A DNA stretch of 64,000 bases from Gorsachius magnificus (lineage: Eukaryota; Chordata; Aves; Pelecaniformes; Ardeidae), in NCBI GenBank assembly GCA_034008185.1, contig CM067082.1, forward strand, positions 154,015,895-154,079,894. The letters are read 5' to 3'. The notes beneath the pieces were generated by a model. It had not been told where the DNA came from and did no database searches. It worked only from the letters and a program-made list of their open reading frames with translations. Within the stretch, counting starts at the first letter, position 1. Every line of letters begins with the position of its first letter. A program made the translations under genes and the position numbers. This document shows, piece by piece, positions 45,101 to 59,983 of this stretch.

Positions 45101-48100
45101 TAGCTGAGAAGTGCCTCTAATCAGTCAGCTTTTTATCAAGTTTTACACCATTCTAGAAATTACAGTCATCCTGTCTGCCTTTCATTCACCCATGGCAGTT
45201 GCATAAACCACAGAAAGACGTAACCTTGAATGCCTCTCCCCAAACAATCAAAACCACATTATTAGCCATGCTTTTTTCCTAGTCATCCATTGGACTGCAC
45301 AGGCTCAGCCTCAAGATTTCATGTAAGGACTTAACAAATTCCTGCTTCAGAATTGTTCCCTTCAAATGCCTAAGAGTGGTGCTCAAATTTAACAATCTAA
45401 TCTGCAAATTTAACGGATGCATTTATAATCAGCATCAGGAAATCACAGTATGATTTCCATATAAACACCTGAAAACTTCCACATTCCAGCTGTCCTCTGG
45501 CAAAAGCATTTGAAGCATAATGGCCTTGACATCAGCCAAGATGTGTCATTCACATGACACATGATCATTCACATTTCAAGGGATGGATCACTGAAGAAAT
45601 TTAGGCAGGATTAGGTGCTGAATTTAGAGGAAAGGGGCAGGGTTTCAGACACACTTTGCCTGTGATTCCCAGTGAGCGGTGACTCCCAGAGCAGTGCACT
45701 GGGTCTTGAGGGGCCCTTTTCCATCTCATGTTTATCCCTGGCCTTTCCCTGTCTCTGGCCTCTATTCCTTTCCTCCCTTGGCATTAGCTCAAATACTCGA
45801 ACTTTCTTCACAGTCAATGGAGAACTTATTTCTGTCTCTGAAACACTATCTGCTGGCAGTGACCTCTCCACTGGATGGAGAAGGACTCTGAGTGCTTCAC
45901 GGTGTGTGTCCAACTCACCTGTCTGGGCCAACGTCTGTTATGCAAGGATGGAGATGCTTAATGTAGGTGCCTAAATGAGATGTCAGGCTGGGAATGAAAC
46001 ATGGGAACACACATGTGAATCTCCTTATAGTGACTCCCCTCAAACATTTCTAAGGGCACAATTCATCTCACCTGAAGGCAGACTTCAAAAAAAGGACACG
46101 TGCTCTACAAATGCCCACTTATCTCCATGGTACTGCAAAGGGGAGACAAGTCGCTCAATGCTCAGACACATACCAGAGATGTCCCAAGTTCGCTGACACA
46201 AGTTCCTTTTGGTGCCTGACTCTGAAAAAAACTGTCCAGCTTCTCTTCTACACCAGGGGAAGCCAGCAATGGTGTTCCACCAAACCCTTTAGAGTAGTGG
46301 CTCGCAGTATGTGAGAAACTATTGGGTTTGCAGTGGTTTGGGAGGAAGGGAAAGCTTCGAATTTTTGGTTTTGGCAGGATGCCGTTTCACAGGTTTTCTT
46401 CCATTTGTCAATACTTCTTATTCCTACATTAAACAACTGTTACAATAATAGCTGCCTGACAGTAGGAGGAAAAAGATGTTAGGATGAAAACAGAGTAAGC
46501 TTCTTTAAAAACAGTGGTACATCATTTAATATACTTTTACATACAAATGAGATCCACTGCTATAGAATTAATCCAGACAGGAGAGCTGTGGTTTTAGGCA
46601 AATGGAAGATTTTGATGAAAAGTTGAGATGTTAAGAAGTAATAGAGATGAGAACAAGGTATGGAATTACCTGGGGGAGGTTTCTGCATTATCCTTTGAGG
46701 AGTGTCTGTACTCAGATGATACATTAGACTTCTGCACCTTTCTAACAGGTTTTTATTATTTATAGTGTTACAACATTTATAGGTTCCAGCTGGGAGCTGG
46801 GAGCATGACAGTGAGGGATGCAGACTTCAACGGGAGACAATCGTTCTCCTCCCAGGAAGCACGGCTCACCTGGGAAGGGAGGGAAATGAATTAACAGGGA
46901 AGAGAAGCACCCACCAATATGAAGCTGAAGGACAGCAAGAACCAGAAGGGGAACTCCAGTCCCTGGCTGATGTGTTCTCCGTCCCTTATACCTCTGCTTT
47001 ATGGTGGGGAGCTCAGAGTGTGTTCTAAAGCATCCTATTGAATCCCCTTTTCCATTACCGTGACTTGGTGCTGGAGTTCAGCTTACATCTGAGGCACCTA
47101 CTCAATGCAGAAGCAGTATGGGTTGGATGAAACTCTGGCTTGTGACTTACAGGTCTTCTTGGCCAAGAAATACTGAGGCCTGGATACCAGGCACTAACTA
47201 ACCCTTCTCTTGGGAAGAGAAATCTCAGAAGGCTTTGCCTAAATCAGTCACGATAGCTGGGAAAGGAATATGCAATTTTCACATAGCTAGAGACAATCAC
47301 TCATCAGCTTATATTGCCTGGATTAGACATCGGAAAAAGACCTCTCTCATCCAAAGCTGGGCTAGAAAATTCATGTTCTAGAAGAGCTTATTTCTCTCTG
47401 ATGACTACAAATGGGGCCTGGAGGTGTCTGACTCAGTGGAAGCTGTCTGTACTGCACATCCCAGCTTGTGGGAGGGATGAAGACATTTCAAAGGCCAAAT
47501 GCAGTTTATTCATGAGTTACTTGCCCAAGTACCTGTGATAGATCCTGGAGTCCAAGGGCTTGGTTCATTCACCTTAATAAAGGAACCTGGTGCTGCTGGA
47601 GATTACTAAGGGTTTCTGAAACATTCATATGAGGCTGGCAGAGATGACACTTGCATCTGGGAGCCATTTGACCTTTTGGATCAGCAGCTAGGCAGGACGC
47701 TCTAATGCATCTCAAATAAAATCTGAAACCTAGATGGATCCTAGGCCTCTGTGGGCTAGGAGGGTGAGCCATGGACACTGGCACAACATGTCTGTTGCAT
47801 TCAGGTGACATGAATCCACCTCTAGACAATGTTGGTCATGGGCCACTCTGTTACCTTACTCTGTAGACAGTCACAGTCTTGAACTTAAATCTTCCGGAGA
47901 AGGTGCCATAAATGCTCCAGTTTCATAGATCCATGTGCTGGAGGTCTTCAGTTCAGTCATTGCTGTGCTGATTGAAATAGTGGTCACTAAAAGTAAGTAA
48001 TAAAGGCAAAATTTGCCAGGTTTCATCCACACTTATGCAGTAAGCAAGGGCTGAACATCCCCCAGCATGACATTTCATCTGAAGAAATGGCACTTGAGTG

Positions 48101-51100
48101 CTGCTGCTTCATGCTTTCCTCAGCATCCCGCATTTGAAATCACACTCTGTCTTGTCAGCCTGCTCCTCTCCTGGGCTTCCAAGCAGCTGGTCATGTCGGA
48201 AGAGTAAAGCTTAATTGCTTTGACCTTGACAGAAGTATAAAAACACAGGAAGAAAGGGAAGAAAAAGGATCCATCCTCTTCAGTTGTTAATATTGATTCA
48301 TAATAGTTAAAATGAGCCAAGTAATATGATTACATTTGAAAAGATATTATTATTTTTTTATAATATCTCTCAATGGAAGCCTAAATGGAATATAACATTT
48401 TTTTTTTTGGTTTCTTATTTTTAAGGTTGGCACAGCAGAGAATTGTTATTCTCCTTCCCAAACAAAAATTCTTATTGTGCAAAATCCTGGCTAGCAAAAA
48501 CCATCTTTTGTTCTATGACATTGCATTTTGTGATTAAAATTCTTTATGTTTAAAAGATACAGCTTAATTGAAAAAAAACTCTTCAAGCTCCTTAACTTAA
48601 CTCTTTCTTGAGACAAAGATCTTCAACATCTCTCATAAAAGGGATGAACATCATCTTCTTGATGCAGCCTGTCCATGTGTATGGTGTGGATAGGGGTTTT
48701 TTTTGTTTGTTTCTGTTGGTGCCCAGCCAGAGGTTTGCTTTCTCAAGCACTAATTCAGACTGCTGCTATAGCAGGGAAGAGGAAAGAAAATATAATGTTT
48801 GCATCACTTCTCATGATTTAGCATTACTGGAAATACACAGGGATCACTTTTCCCCTGCTGCAGTCCTCTGTGGCACTCACACATACTTATGGTAAACCTT
48901 TAGCCTTGGTTAGGATTCCTGTTTGGAAGGCAATGTTCACAGGAGCTGGACTATCAAAGAATAAAGCCCGCTTATCTAAGCGCTGAGAAAGTTGTCTTGA
49001 TATTTAACTTTGCAGTTACTTAATTAACCAGCAATTCAGGGTGTACTGTTTCCTTATATCCACTCCCCAAACTTTCTCACTAGTTCCTTAATATTACCTT
49101 TTGCGGGAGGACACCAATCCAGTCTAATCTGGTGAATGCAGAGTGCGTTGTGCCCTTGGAAGATGGGAGCTACTCCCTCCTCATGCAGCTGGACAATACA
49201 CTGCGGGGTTAGCGTCCCCAGGCTGATCTCTAGCTCGGACACCCTCTGGCATGGTCTGACACATGTATGTATTGCTAAACTCTTCTTTTCCTCTCCCAAA
49301 GAGGATGGCTGTGTCCAGACTACCTACTGGGGATGTGTCCTGCCTTGTGCTAGCCTCCAAATGGTGTCCCGGAGTTGTGTGGGAAAGAGCAAGCTGACCT
49401 GACCCATGTTTGCTGCAAAGTTTGGGGAGGTAGAACTTGAAGTTTCCCAGGGTGTTTTACCCAGACTTCACTCCTCTGATACGTTTCCAGCTGGTGCTGC
49501 TTCTCAGCAAAGACTCACGAGTTGTGTGTGGTTTGGTAGAGCAGACTAAGATTTACCCAAATGTGGCTGGCTATTTTTGAAGAGAATATTTCTGTTGAAA
49601 TGTTTCCATCTCTATAATCGCACTCTGGGCAATTACTTCAGTCTGTTATTTTCTTAAAATTGTAGATTTAATTGTGACAGCAGGAGGGGAGTCCCAGAGG
49701 TGGCATGTCTTCCTTTCTCACCAAACCCAGGCAATTTTGTCCTGAATAGTGACATTGTTATCTTCATGCCTGCTTCTGGCATGGACAGCCTATGGAAAGT
49801 ATTTCAGAGAGGAAGATGTTGGCCATAAATATTTCATAAGATGACTCAGGGAAGTACAGGACTTGTCACAGAGCTGGAAACTGCTGTTGCCAAGCAAGGT
49901 GCCTGCCACCACGGTCAGTGCCACTAGAGGTACCCGTGGGTCCTTGGATTACAGTTTATTTAGGCTGTGCTGATATTTAGGTGTTCTGAGTGTGTATAAT
50001 AGAAAAAAACATAAAATGTATAATGTTATATGTTCTGAACCTATGGAATAGACTATATATGTACATGCATATGTGATATAGATAAGAACTAGAGACCCTA
50101 ACAGTCCCTGGCCAATCCATACACCAACCAGTAATGATGAACATTTAATCATATCCCTCTGCTTTGATGGGATGTGCAGTTGCATACAGGATTTGCTCTC
50201 TCCTCCTCTGAATCACCTGCCCTTTGGTATCAGAGTTTGGACCAGGGTGGCTTCCCAGCAGCTCCAGTCCCCTCATCTCTACACTCCCAAGAGGGGACAG
50301 TCTACGTGCAAGGTGTCTCCCTCACCTGCTCTGTTCTTTTGAGCATGTCCTCCCAATACAGAGGGGTGGACACCATGAAAACTCCCTTCCACAGGAGCAT
50401 CAAAGTTGCTCTGTGTAACAGGGTGAAATTGTCTCCAGTTCTCTAAAGCAGTTCTGGAAATGTCATTTCCACAGGGAGTCTGCCAGAAACTTTCCTAAAA
50501 GATACTACTGATCCCAGATCCAAATCCCTAATGGTGTGATGATCTGAGAGGCAGTGGTTATGTTGCTGACCTCCTGCAACTTTTTTTTTTCCGCAGAGAA
50601 GTTTTATGTACTCAAGTGCTGCACCTTTATAATTTTCCCATCCCACCTCATTTATCCACCTTATCAGATGCTGCCTTGTGTTCTCTCTGCCTCAGGGCTC
50701 TCCTGGTTCTGCTTTCCCGCGTAATAGCTGTGCCCAGCTCAGCTCTGATCCCACCACCATCTGACTGTGCAACAGAAATAACCAAACCTGTGGCATTATT
50801 TGGAGCCCTTTCTACTCCTGCAATGCTGTGGCCATGTGCATTGCTCTCACATGCTTTCACATCAGCCATAAACACAATGGAAATGTGCAGATAGAAGAGC
50901 TTCATGCATGGTCACAGCTCTGAAAAATCATCATGGAAACTGATGAACGCATTAAGTTGTATCGGATTCACTGGAATTGAGTCATTTGGAGCAATAAGCT
51001 TGTGAGAGGAAGTACAATGGCATTTTTAATGCATATATCTCTAATTACCATAGAGAAATCAGTTCCCTTCACTAGAGACTAAACCTTATCACTCTCTGTA

Positions 51101-51604
51101 TCTGACTAAGATGAAGCCTGGTAGAGGGAAGTGGAACTGGGAAGTCTGACCTGGATAGCTGGTAATCCTGCTTTAGCCTAATTGCAGATGAGGTGATTAA
51201 TTGAAAAATTACATTAGGGATTAAATTTTACCCTCGGACTTTTGTTTGCCTGCCAAGGAGATTTCTCCAGGTCTTGTACAGGCAGGTGAGCATGGATTTC
51301 CTTTTCCTTAGGGCCTCCTGGGAGGAGAAAACTGTTGAAGTCTGGAGGGTAGCAGAACAGCCCTGAAAACTTTTTGTCTCCAGGGGAGAAAATAGAGACA
51401 CCAGATAGGTCTGAACAAGTAAGACCAGGTCCCAGGAGTAATACAGACTCAGCACTTCCCACGCTGATTTATCCTCCCTCATGGCCCTGTTGTTCTGGGT
51501 CTGGAGCTGGGGTACACAGAAGTTTTGGAGCAAAGAATAGTTGTGCCTTTTGCCTGGATCTCAACGTAAATGAACCAAGGTCTTCTCAGGGCTCTACAAA
51601 CATG
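39196..51604. other. Gene desert, no recognisable gene
   Basis: About 12.4 kb without a convincing coding region. Overlapping plus-strand frames of 148 and 152 codons at 39857-40364 match nothing I know. The stretch 40890-41020 is faintly CR1-like (AAAAACCTCCAGTGATGGAG...) but too decayed to call. Most of the region is AT-rich unique sequence, which could be intergenic or belong to a large intron of a gene outside the window. Confidence 0.45.
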
Positions 51605-51995
51605 TAGAGGCTGGGGTTGTTCAGCCTGGAGAAAAGGAGGCTGAGGAGAGACCTTATTGCTCTCTACGACTACCTGAAAGGAGGCTGTAGTGAGGTGGGT
51701 GTTGGTCTCTTCTCCTAGGTAATGAGCGATAGGACAAGGGGAAATGGCCTCAAGTTGCACCAGGGCAGGTTTAGGTTGGACATTAGGAAAAATTTCTTCA
51801 CCACAAGGGTTGTCAAGCATTAGAATGGGCTGCCCAGGGAAGGGGTTGAGTCCCCATCCCTGGAGGGATTTAAAAGCCAGGCAGATGAGGTGCGTAGGGA
51901 CAGGGTTTAGTGGTGGGATGGCAGGGTTAAGGTAACGGTTGGACTTGATGATCTTGAAGGTCTTTTCCAACCTAAATAATTCTATGATTCTATAA
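51605..51995 (+). mobile_element. CR1 LINE 3' portion
   Basis: GGGTTGTTCAGCCTGGAGAA, GGAAATGGCCTCAAGTTGC, TTAGGAAAAATTTCTTCACC and the end GGTCTTTTCCAACCTAAATA then ATTCTATGATTCTATA are diagnostic. It belongs to the same subfamily as 28005-28745. Confidence 0.95.
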
Positions 51996-54900
51996 ACTTC
52001 CCAGCTGCGGGATTTTTATTCATTATTGGTCTGGGTATGTCTGAGCAGTTCAGACTTGTGCAGAACTTCATGGACATTGCTTAAAGACCCTGTAGAGACC
52101 TTTTTCTTTGTCTTTTCTCTTTGGTGGCTTCAAAGCTGACAGAGAATCCCTTAAGGGAGCCATTCAAGCTACGAGCTTGTGGGAGACTTTCCAGTGAAAG
52201 AAAGTTCAGTCTAAAAATGTCTAATGATTTAATCTAGGTTTCAATGAACTTTCCCTAGGGTCTTAAATTCAAGCCTTAGGTGCTGGAAGCTATGAGTTTC
52301 CCAGCCCCATGCTGGTTTGCAGATAAGGGGCCAAGGGCATTGGGCCCTCACAGCCTCTAAATGACTGAATGACTGGTGAACGAGCATGCCAGCTTCCCTC
52401 AGCACCTACACAGGCAATCCCATTCCAACAGAAACCCTGATTATTTTTTTGATTGTTTGCCTAAGTTTCTATTGACTTCCTTCTGAGTCAACACTGACCC
52501 CAGATAAAAATAAACATGAAACATTTTGCCTTCTCCCTGTCACTCCAACATATCACACTCACAGACATATCTACTGCCTTCCCTGGCAAGCAGCCTGAAT
52601 TTCATATAAACTTGGCAAAACAAGGAAGCCCTGTTTTTTTTCCAGATTTAGCAATTGGTTAAAATCTGTGTGACTGCTCAAGATCATGTTCAGTTTTGAA
52701 GGTTGACTAGCAGGTTGAAGGCATCTCCTTCAGGAAGAAGCAGCCTGTGTAACCAACAGCTTGTCTACTTTCTCTAGGTGCACCAGTTATTTTAATAAAA
52801 GATATTGTTTCTACTTACAACTCTTCTCTTGCATATGAACTTTATTCACGACAGTCCTTCTGTGGTCCCCAGTCCTAATATTAGACAATGTTTGTCTATG
52901 AAGTACCAGCTGTCCTAACAGAGGTTCAGCCTCATTCAGGGACCCCTCCGCAGTATCTTAAGGCCAAGCTAGGGTTTGTGGGAACCTTATTACCTGTACT
53001 AACAGGATGTGCAGAGCTACAGCTTACAGTCCAAGCAATGTGGCTCACACACTCTTCTTGGCTCAGCAGATGTTTAAAAGATTTTTGGCCAGGGATATTT
53101 GTTCCTTTATATTCTCACTGGATAAAGAGCACCTATGGTTCCTGGCTTTGCACTGGGGATAAAAAAAAGGACGGGGTGCACAGATGCTTGGCTCACCTCA
53201 TGGATTTCTCTTAGGCGTTGTGCATTGATCCCCAGAACAGCTCTCAATGTGTTGCTGGCGCAGGTTTGTGTGATGTAATGGATATAGGGGAAGAAAAAGC
53301 AGAGGCAGGTGGGAGAAGATGAGGGAGGACTTTTATTTGGTTTGTTACTTGATATGATGAACGTTGGCCTGTTGGTGCAGGCAGGATTTATGAACCCCTG
53401 CTGAAGGTGAAGCAGACCTGGAAACTAAGCTTGTGCCTTGGCATGGCCTGGGGTGAAGGTGGGAACAGATTTGCCATGAACATTACCCCTTTTATGAGGA
53501 AAAGAGGTCTGCTTGCATCTCACTGCTCAAGGCGGGACTTCATCTGAGTGGGGAAGAACCGACTTCCATCTCTGCAGGAGCCGCAGTAAGGAGGCAACCC
53601 CCAGATGGGGCTCGGTTTGGAGCTGTAAGGATGAGCAGGGATAAGAGAAAGTCATACCTTGCTCTGGGTATGTTCAAAGCATAAAACACAGGGCCTCCTT
53701 CCCAGTTTCCTGCAAAGGGAGAGGAGGGAGGATCTCATTGGTGCCCTGTTCCCCTGGGAAGAATTTGAATTAAAAGGTCTCTGCTCAGGACTAGCACAGT
53801 GGACTAAGGCTTGCTGGGACAGGACAGGCCAGGATACTGCTGTAGGCAGGTCCCAGCAGCCGTTCACCATCCTTTCCCTGATAAGAGGATCCATCGCCTT
53901 AACTTTGTCAACATAATCCAGTAATGTGCCCTGGAAATGAGGTCAGGCTTTTTGGAGGAGGAGGAGGAGGAGGTGGGAGAACCACTCACCCTTGTGCAGA
54001 GACATCCGTTAGAGCACGTCTTACTGCAGCAAAAGACATCACTACTTTAGGAAAGCACTTATTTGGGGTCTGGTAAAGGGAAAATTCTCAGGGTTTCTTA
54101 TAAACTCCAGTATTCCCAGTAATACAGATAGGGTGTTAAGAGGCTGCTCAGGAGCATAGACACTGAGCATGAGCAACAGAGGCAGAAGGGCAGTACAGAA
54201 GATGGTATCGAGCTGTGGAGCTCAAGCGAGTGAAAGCAAAGTTGCTGCCCTAAGTGATTTGGGTACGGGCTGCACAGATGATGGTGGAGGCATTCTCCAG
54301 TGAAGCCATGGAAGATGCACCAACTTCTGTCTCACCATAAGGATTCTGGGGTGGGATTATCTCATTGAGAGCTTTAAGAGTCTCTCCTGTGCATCTGAAT
54401 TACATGAGTTTCCTCCAGACACCAGGAAAGGAATTCTGGGGACAGCTTTTATCATTACAGGTGAGTGGGTGTTCACCTTTCCCCAGGCAATGTGGTATTT
54501 GGAAGAAACTAGAGACTGGGGTGACAGACAGCCATTTTCTAACATCCTGTCTCAAGGCTGAGCCTACATTTTTCCAAGATGAAAATACAGATAGACACAT
54601 GTTCTACATTAGGCATCCTGTTGTGCTGGCGTTGTGCTAAAATTTGAGATATATTTAGAGGATGGAGGGATGAATACAAATACACTGCTGAGATTTCTGA
54701 GGATTATATTTGAGAGTACTATCTCCAGACTGCAGGATTTTGGTTTTTCAATGGGTTACTCTGTTATCAGAGCAACTCCAAGCCATGTATCTCTTTTGAT
54801 TGCACTTCTCGAGGACATTTTATTGCTGTCTGCGGAGTCAGCATGGATCTCGCACTCAACGAAGGACTGCCAGTGCAAGGATATGCCCTCTGGGTCTTGC

Positions 54901-57900
54901 TCAGAAATATGACAACGGAGAACATCTTGGATAAGAATCAGGTTTTCTAATGAGTCAGAAATGTGCTGGCAGCCATGGAGGTGAGACATATGGTCCCCCT
55001 TTCCTCCTTGTCTTCAATGTCGATTGGCTTCCCTGCATATTACGAAAGACTCCTTGCAATTACAAGGTCAGATGCTGGTATCTTATCACCCTCCCTTCCT
55101 CTCCTGATGCCACTTTTTCATTCAGGGCACTCTGTGCTGAAAAGTCGAGGGGAGGACAGATATCATTCTCAGTGGCATTTATTTTGGTGTGGAGTTACGC
55201 AGTAGTACTGCTGCTGGAATGGTGCAACGGGTGAGGAAGCAATAGCCCAGCAGGAGATTATTAGTTGATTTCAGCTGTTTAGGCGTGAGGTATCACTTTG
55301 CTACCAACAACCGTCAGGAGACTGGAAAGACAAGTTTAGAAATGTTGCTTTATTGTTGTTGACTACTCAACTGATCGTTTAGTTTTATAGGGCAAGAAGA
55401 ACTGTCAATATGCTGAAACAGTCTAAAAAAACTTGCTGAAAAGAGTTATGAACAACTCTCTGCAATGAGGTATTTTTGAGCATCCTTTTCTGAGAAGGTT
55501 TGACATTTTTAGTGGGGAAACTGGCTTCTGATCGGACAAGACGTGGGTGAAAGCTACTGCAGGGATGAGATAATACATTGCACAGCTTGTCAAATTCCTT
55601 GTTGATGCCTGATTTGAGTCAGGATGGGGGGGAGCATGTGGCTTAATATTTGGCTGGGGTTGTTTGCAAACACCTACTTGTGCACTCTGTAATGCAATGA
55701 AAAATTGTCGAAGGAATTTTTTTGGGGCTGAGAATCCACTGAGCAGCTTCGTGTCTCTCAAACAGAATGGTGGGAAATTACTCAGAGGGACACGGCGGCG
55801 CCTGTGTGCTCATTCTTGGGAAAGCTGCAGATAACTGATTTATGAGTGTGTTTTGACATTGCAAACTCCTTGGAGAGCTCATCAGGAGGCCGTAGAGGAC
55901 ACGAAGAAGGAAATAGTTCACTAGAAAGGGGAAAAGCTGGAGCCAGCTTGACCCACAGAGGTTCTTAGGTTAAGAGGAGGTCTTGCAAATGCAGTGGGAG
56001 ATGCCAGGTTTCAGGGGTCCTGGAGCAGGGACCATCAGCAGAGGCATTGCAAACGTGCTGGAAGTAGATCAGGGATAGCACTCTGAGCTAGAGGAGAGAC
56101 AGGCTGTCCCTCCCCAGAACCAGCAGCAGCAGTTTTTAAACCACACAGCAAATTTCCCAACACTGGTGCATGGGTGATGTTACTCTCTCAGGAGGGCAGC
56201 AGATGGCTCATGAAGCTATTTGGTCTGCAGAGAGGAGGACTGTCCCCAGAGCTGTGGAATTTTCTCTTTGATGCTTTCTTAGTGATCTGGGCCCTTGGGC
56301 ACCTTCAAGAGCTTTTCAAGGTGTTTTGAGGAGATGCCAACTAGGATTATCCTTAAGGAAGCCTTGCAGTTGTCTTTCTGGACAGGCTAAAAGAGGAGTT
56401 GTGGAATGGATCAGGAACAGGAAGACCAATCTCTCTTGAACTTGTTTGCAGAACTTCATCTCCCATGTCCCCAAGCAAATGGCGAGAGAACAGAAGACTC
56501 CAATCCCCACCAGTCCAATGCAGCTGATGGCTCCTTGAGCACAGATCCTGCAGTATGTTAAGTGCTGCAAATCCTGCAAGGATTTCAAACGCAGTGATAG
56601 AATGGGGATGGCTTCTCAAAGCTTTCATGGTATGAACCTACCCTAGGTAGGATGGATCTTTTCTCAGCTTTGCATTTTTTAGCTTCTTATAGCAGGCTGC
56701 TGACCCCCAGAAGATGTAAATGGAGGATCAGGAGGAGATGAAGCTGTAGCATTCTGGGATGAAACCAGGCTTGACCGTGGAATAAACGATTATCCTGCTT
56801 TGCTCTGGGGCCTTCATGGGGACAACAAACAGCTCCTGGATGGCAAGGAGTCAAGAGTGTGACAAGTCAAGCTTGGGAAAGGGATGTCCTATTGTCACTG
56901 AGGCATTTCTGATGGGGCAGAGGAATGGCTGGTTTCTGTACATATCTGTAATTTGTTTAGTATTTTGCAGTTTTCACTTGGTGCTTAGCACTTTAATGCA
57001 TTCATTTCTGTCCTTTAACCTTGACTCCTTTTAGAGACTCACCAGACTAATTTATGTTCCATTCTGATGTTTTAGTACTTTCTCCAGACAGCTAAATGGG
57101 TGATGTGTCAATTTGTCAGCTGTATAAACCAGAGAGGAGCCAGTAAGCCTTTCTCTCTTAAACTCCTGTTATCTCTTAGTAACTAAGCATCAAGAAAAAC
57201 CCAGTCCTTGGCCTTAATGTGTGAATTCCTCATTTCCCTGATTTCTATGTGCTTTTCTTGGGATTGGCTCCTGGACATCACTGAGGAAGCTGAGTGTAAA
57301 TATGTGTGAATATTCCTGCAAGGGGAATCTTGACCCATCCTTCCTTTACAGTTTCCAGGAAACATCCGTGTTCTTGCCGTGGCTTCATGGTCAGGCTAGC
57401 TGGTGTCCCAGCCGAGGCTGTTCAAAGGACTAAATGGCAGCATGATTCCTCCATAAGCTCCTTGCACGGTCTTTGTTTCCTTTACTGTTCCCATGCACAT
57501 GGAAAGGTAACGAATAGTCACATGATATATTTTTATACATCAGAACAAGGTGTTAGAGTAAGCAGGGTTTTTTTTCCGTGCTGTGTTGGAGCTAACTGCA
57601 AGCTATTCAAATGTTATTTTACTCCAAAAATGCACTCACAGCTTGGGCAGTGATGGACCACTCTGCAGGGGAAGTGAGTTGGCTGATTTTGTCAAGCTCT
57701 GGTTAAAGTCACTTATTGAAACCCAAATATTTCTGCTGGAATTGCCAAGGGCTTGCCCTGCAAACTGTAGGGCTGTTTGATCTCAGGACTGGGGTGCATG
57801 TGGGCTTCCACAAAGCTAATTCAGGGCTCCTGAACCCTCCTCCACAGGGAAAATATCATGGAAAATGCAAACATCAAACATTGTGCTGCTGGTGGTGTCA

Positions 57901-57927
57901 GAAGGTGCAATGCTACCACTACTCTGT
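51996..57927. other. No recognisable gene
   Basis: It contains a GGA microsatellite (53953-53972) and otherwise unique sequence. All open frames are about 115 codons or fewer, overlap on both strands and lack recognisable features. Confidence 0.45.
53953..53972. repeat. (GGA)n microsatellite
   Basis: Six complete GGA units and a partial one are read directly. Confidence 0.9.
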
Positions 57928-58015
57928 AGATCATAGAATCATAGAATCATCTAGGTTGGAAAAGACCTTAAAGATCATCACATCCAACCGTTAACCTAGC
58001 ACTGCCATCCGAGAT
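57928..58015 (-). mobile_element. CR1 LINE 3' terminal fragment
   Basis: ATCATAGAATCATAGAATCA, then TAGGTTGGAAAAGACCTTAA and CACATCCAACCGTTAACC, are the reverse complement of the CR1 3' end, with the ATTCTATG-type tail present in two copies. It is about 90 bases long. Confidence 0.93.
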
Positions 58016-58991
58016 CCCAGATCTCCCTGTATGAGGTGTTGGTGGCAAATAACTTATTCCACATTTGTTGGCTCTGGCTTCATCAGCTACTGGAGAAACA
58101 GGTCCTTCAGTTGTGTTGAATAGGATTGTATTGTCAAAGCTGTTTACCTCTTATTTTTAAAAAGTGGCCCAGGGAACAGTCTCAGAGGATGAGAGGCGGG
58201 GTGTGGGCTTATACTGCGGGTTTACTTTTGTCTCTGAAACACAAAGATTAGGCCAGTGTCTCTCGCAGAGCACAGGAACATAGACCCAAGAATAGACTCC
58301 AGCGTGACCGTTCCCCTCTTCCTCTGTCTGTAGATGGCTAGTAGACAGAAAGGTTGTTAAACACTGGAGTTAGGGAAACTTCTCTTGACTCAGCTAACAC
58401 TTTCATATTAAATACAGAATGGCAATTTGAACATGGATCAAAGCATTATGACAGCTGCCAGCCTTTGATATAAACTTTTTGCTGGAAAAAGTGGTGGAAG
58501 AAGAACAGCTTATATATTGGAGGATAATGGATTTTAAATTGCACATAATGTCACACATAAAGAGGCTGGGATTTTTGCTGAGAACTCTTGCCCTCTCTCT
58601 TCAGATCACAGTATGTGGATGCTCCAGGAAAAATGGGTTTTCAGGACCAGATTCCTGGATGCATTGAAGCCCTGTTGAACTGAAAATATTTAACAAGATC
58701 TTGAGCTGACAAAAAGAAGCCTTCAAGACTATTTTTCCCCTTTACTGTAGCCTGAAGTCGTCGAAGCATTTCAATACAAACAAATTGTTGCTACTTGCTG
58801 TTTTCTGGCATGCGCTACTTGTGTGTTACAGCCCATGCAGTTTCACGTCGGGCCACATTGTGGTGGTGGTGGCTGCTGCTCTTGTCACATTTTTCTTCTT
58901 AATAAGTGTTTTGGATCCTCAGCTGTGCATGGAGCAGGTCTCATGTGAGCTGTGCACAACCACATCAAAAAGGCAGATCAGGCATGATTTA
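58016..58991. other. No gene seen
   Basis: Unique sequence with a short GGT-rich run near 58860-58875. No coding signal was recognised. Confidence 0.45.
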
Positions 58992-59272
58992 TCATAGAAT
59001 CATAGAAACATAGAATGTTTTGGGTTGGAAGGGACCCCTAGAGGCCATCTTGTCCAACCCCCCTGCAGGGAGCAGGGACACCTTTAACCAGATCAGGTTG
59101 CTCACAGCCCCGTCCAACCTGGCCTGGAACGTTCCTAGGGATGGGGCCTCCACCACCTCTCTGGGCAACCTGTTCCAGTGTTTCACCCCCCTCATTGTAA
59201 AGAATTTCTTCCTTATATCCAGTCTAAACCTACCCTGTTTTAGTTTAAAGCCATTACCCCTTGTCCTGTCAC
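58992..59272 (-). mobile_element. CR1 LINE 3' fragment
   Basis: ATCATAGAATCATAGAAACA, GGTTGGAAGGGACCCC and CTTGTCCAACCCCCCTGC form the 3' end. The minus-strand translation includes [20 protein letters not shown], nearly identical to the copy at 35828-36452. Confidence 0.95.
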
Positions 59273-59983
59273 ATTTATCTGACAGCCTCAGCTAGATAGA
59301 TGCCTAAAGCTGAACCAGTCCCCCTCAGCTCCCCTTATTGCAATTAGAGAGGAACAGACACTTATAGAGGCCTAAATATCTCTTTCAGATGCCTCTTTTA
59401 AGATAAGATAAGTCATGCTCTGGACTCTTGAGGATGTTACTGGCTCTCTGTTGACCACAGAAGAAGCACAGGACAATTAACTTTTCTCCCTGGGGTAAGT
59501 CCCACAAGCTGGATGCTGTGGATGCTCATGCACTATTTAATTGCCAAAGATAACTTCAGTCTCGAGCGGAAGAAATTATTGACTTTTGACAGAAGCAGGC
59601 TTTCCAGTTAAACCATTTGGGCAACACTTGATCATAAAATAAGCCTTGTTGCTAGCGATGCAGTCAGCGATAGCTGCTACACGTGCCGTTGCAGCGCAGG
59701 CAGAGCAAGCTGTCTGTCAGCTGCGATCTCAGGGCTGAACCTGGTGATCCAGCAGCAAGGTTCAGCTGATGGATGGTAACCTTGTGCTCTTATTCTTAAC
59801 CCACTTGTCCTGCAAGTGAAAACCTGTGTTTGACCAGGCTAACACTTCATGGGAAAGAGAGGTGAGGCCAGCAGTGACAGCTCTGCTGATTTGTGAGTGA
59901 CCAGAATGTAAGCAAGCTCTGACCCCATCCCCTGCTCACCATGGGCTTGACCTGTCTTGTGTTTAGGACTGTCTTATCTCAGT

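Noticed and set aside
51479..51970. A 163-codon minus-strand open frame
   Set aside because: It is the antisense of the CR1 element at 51605-51995.
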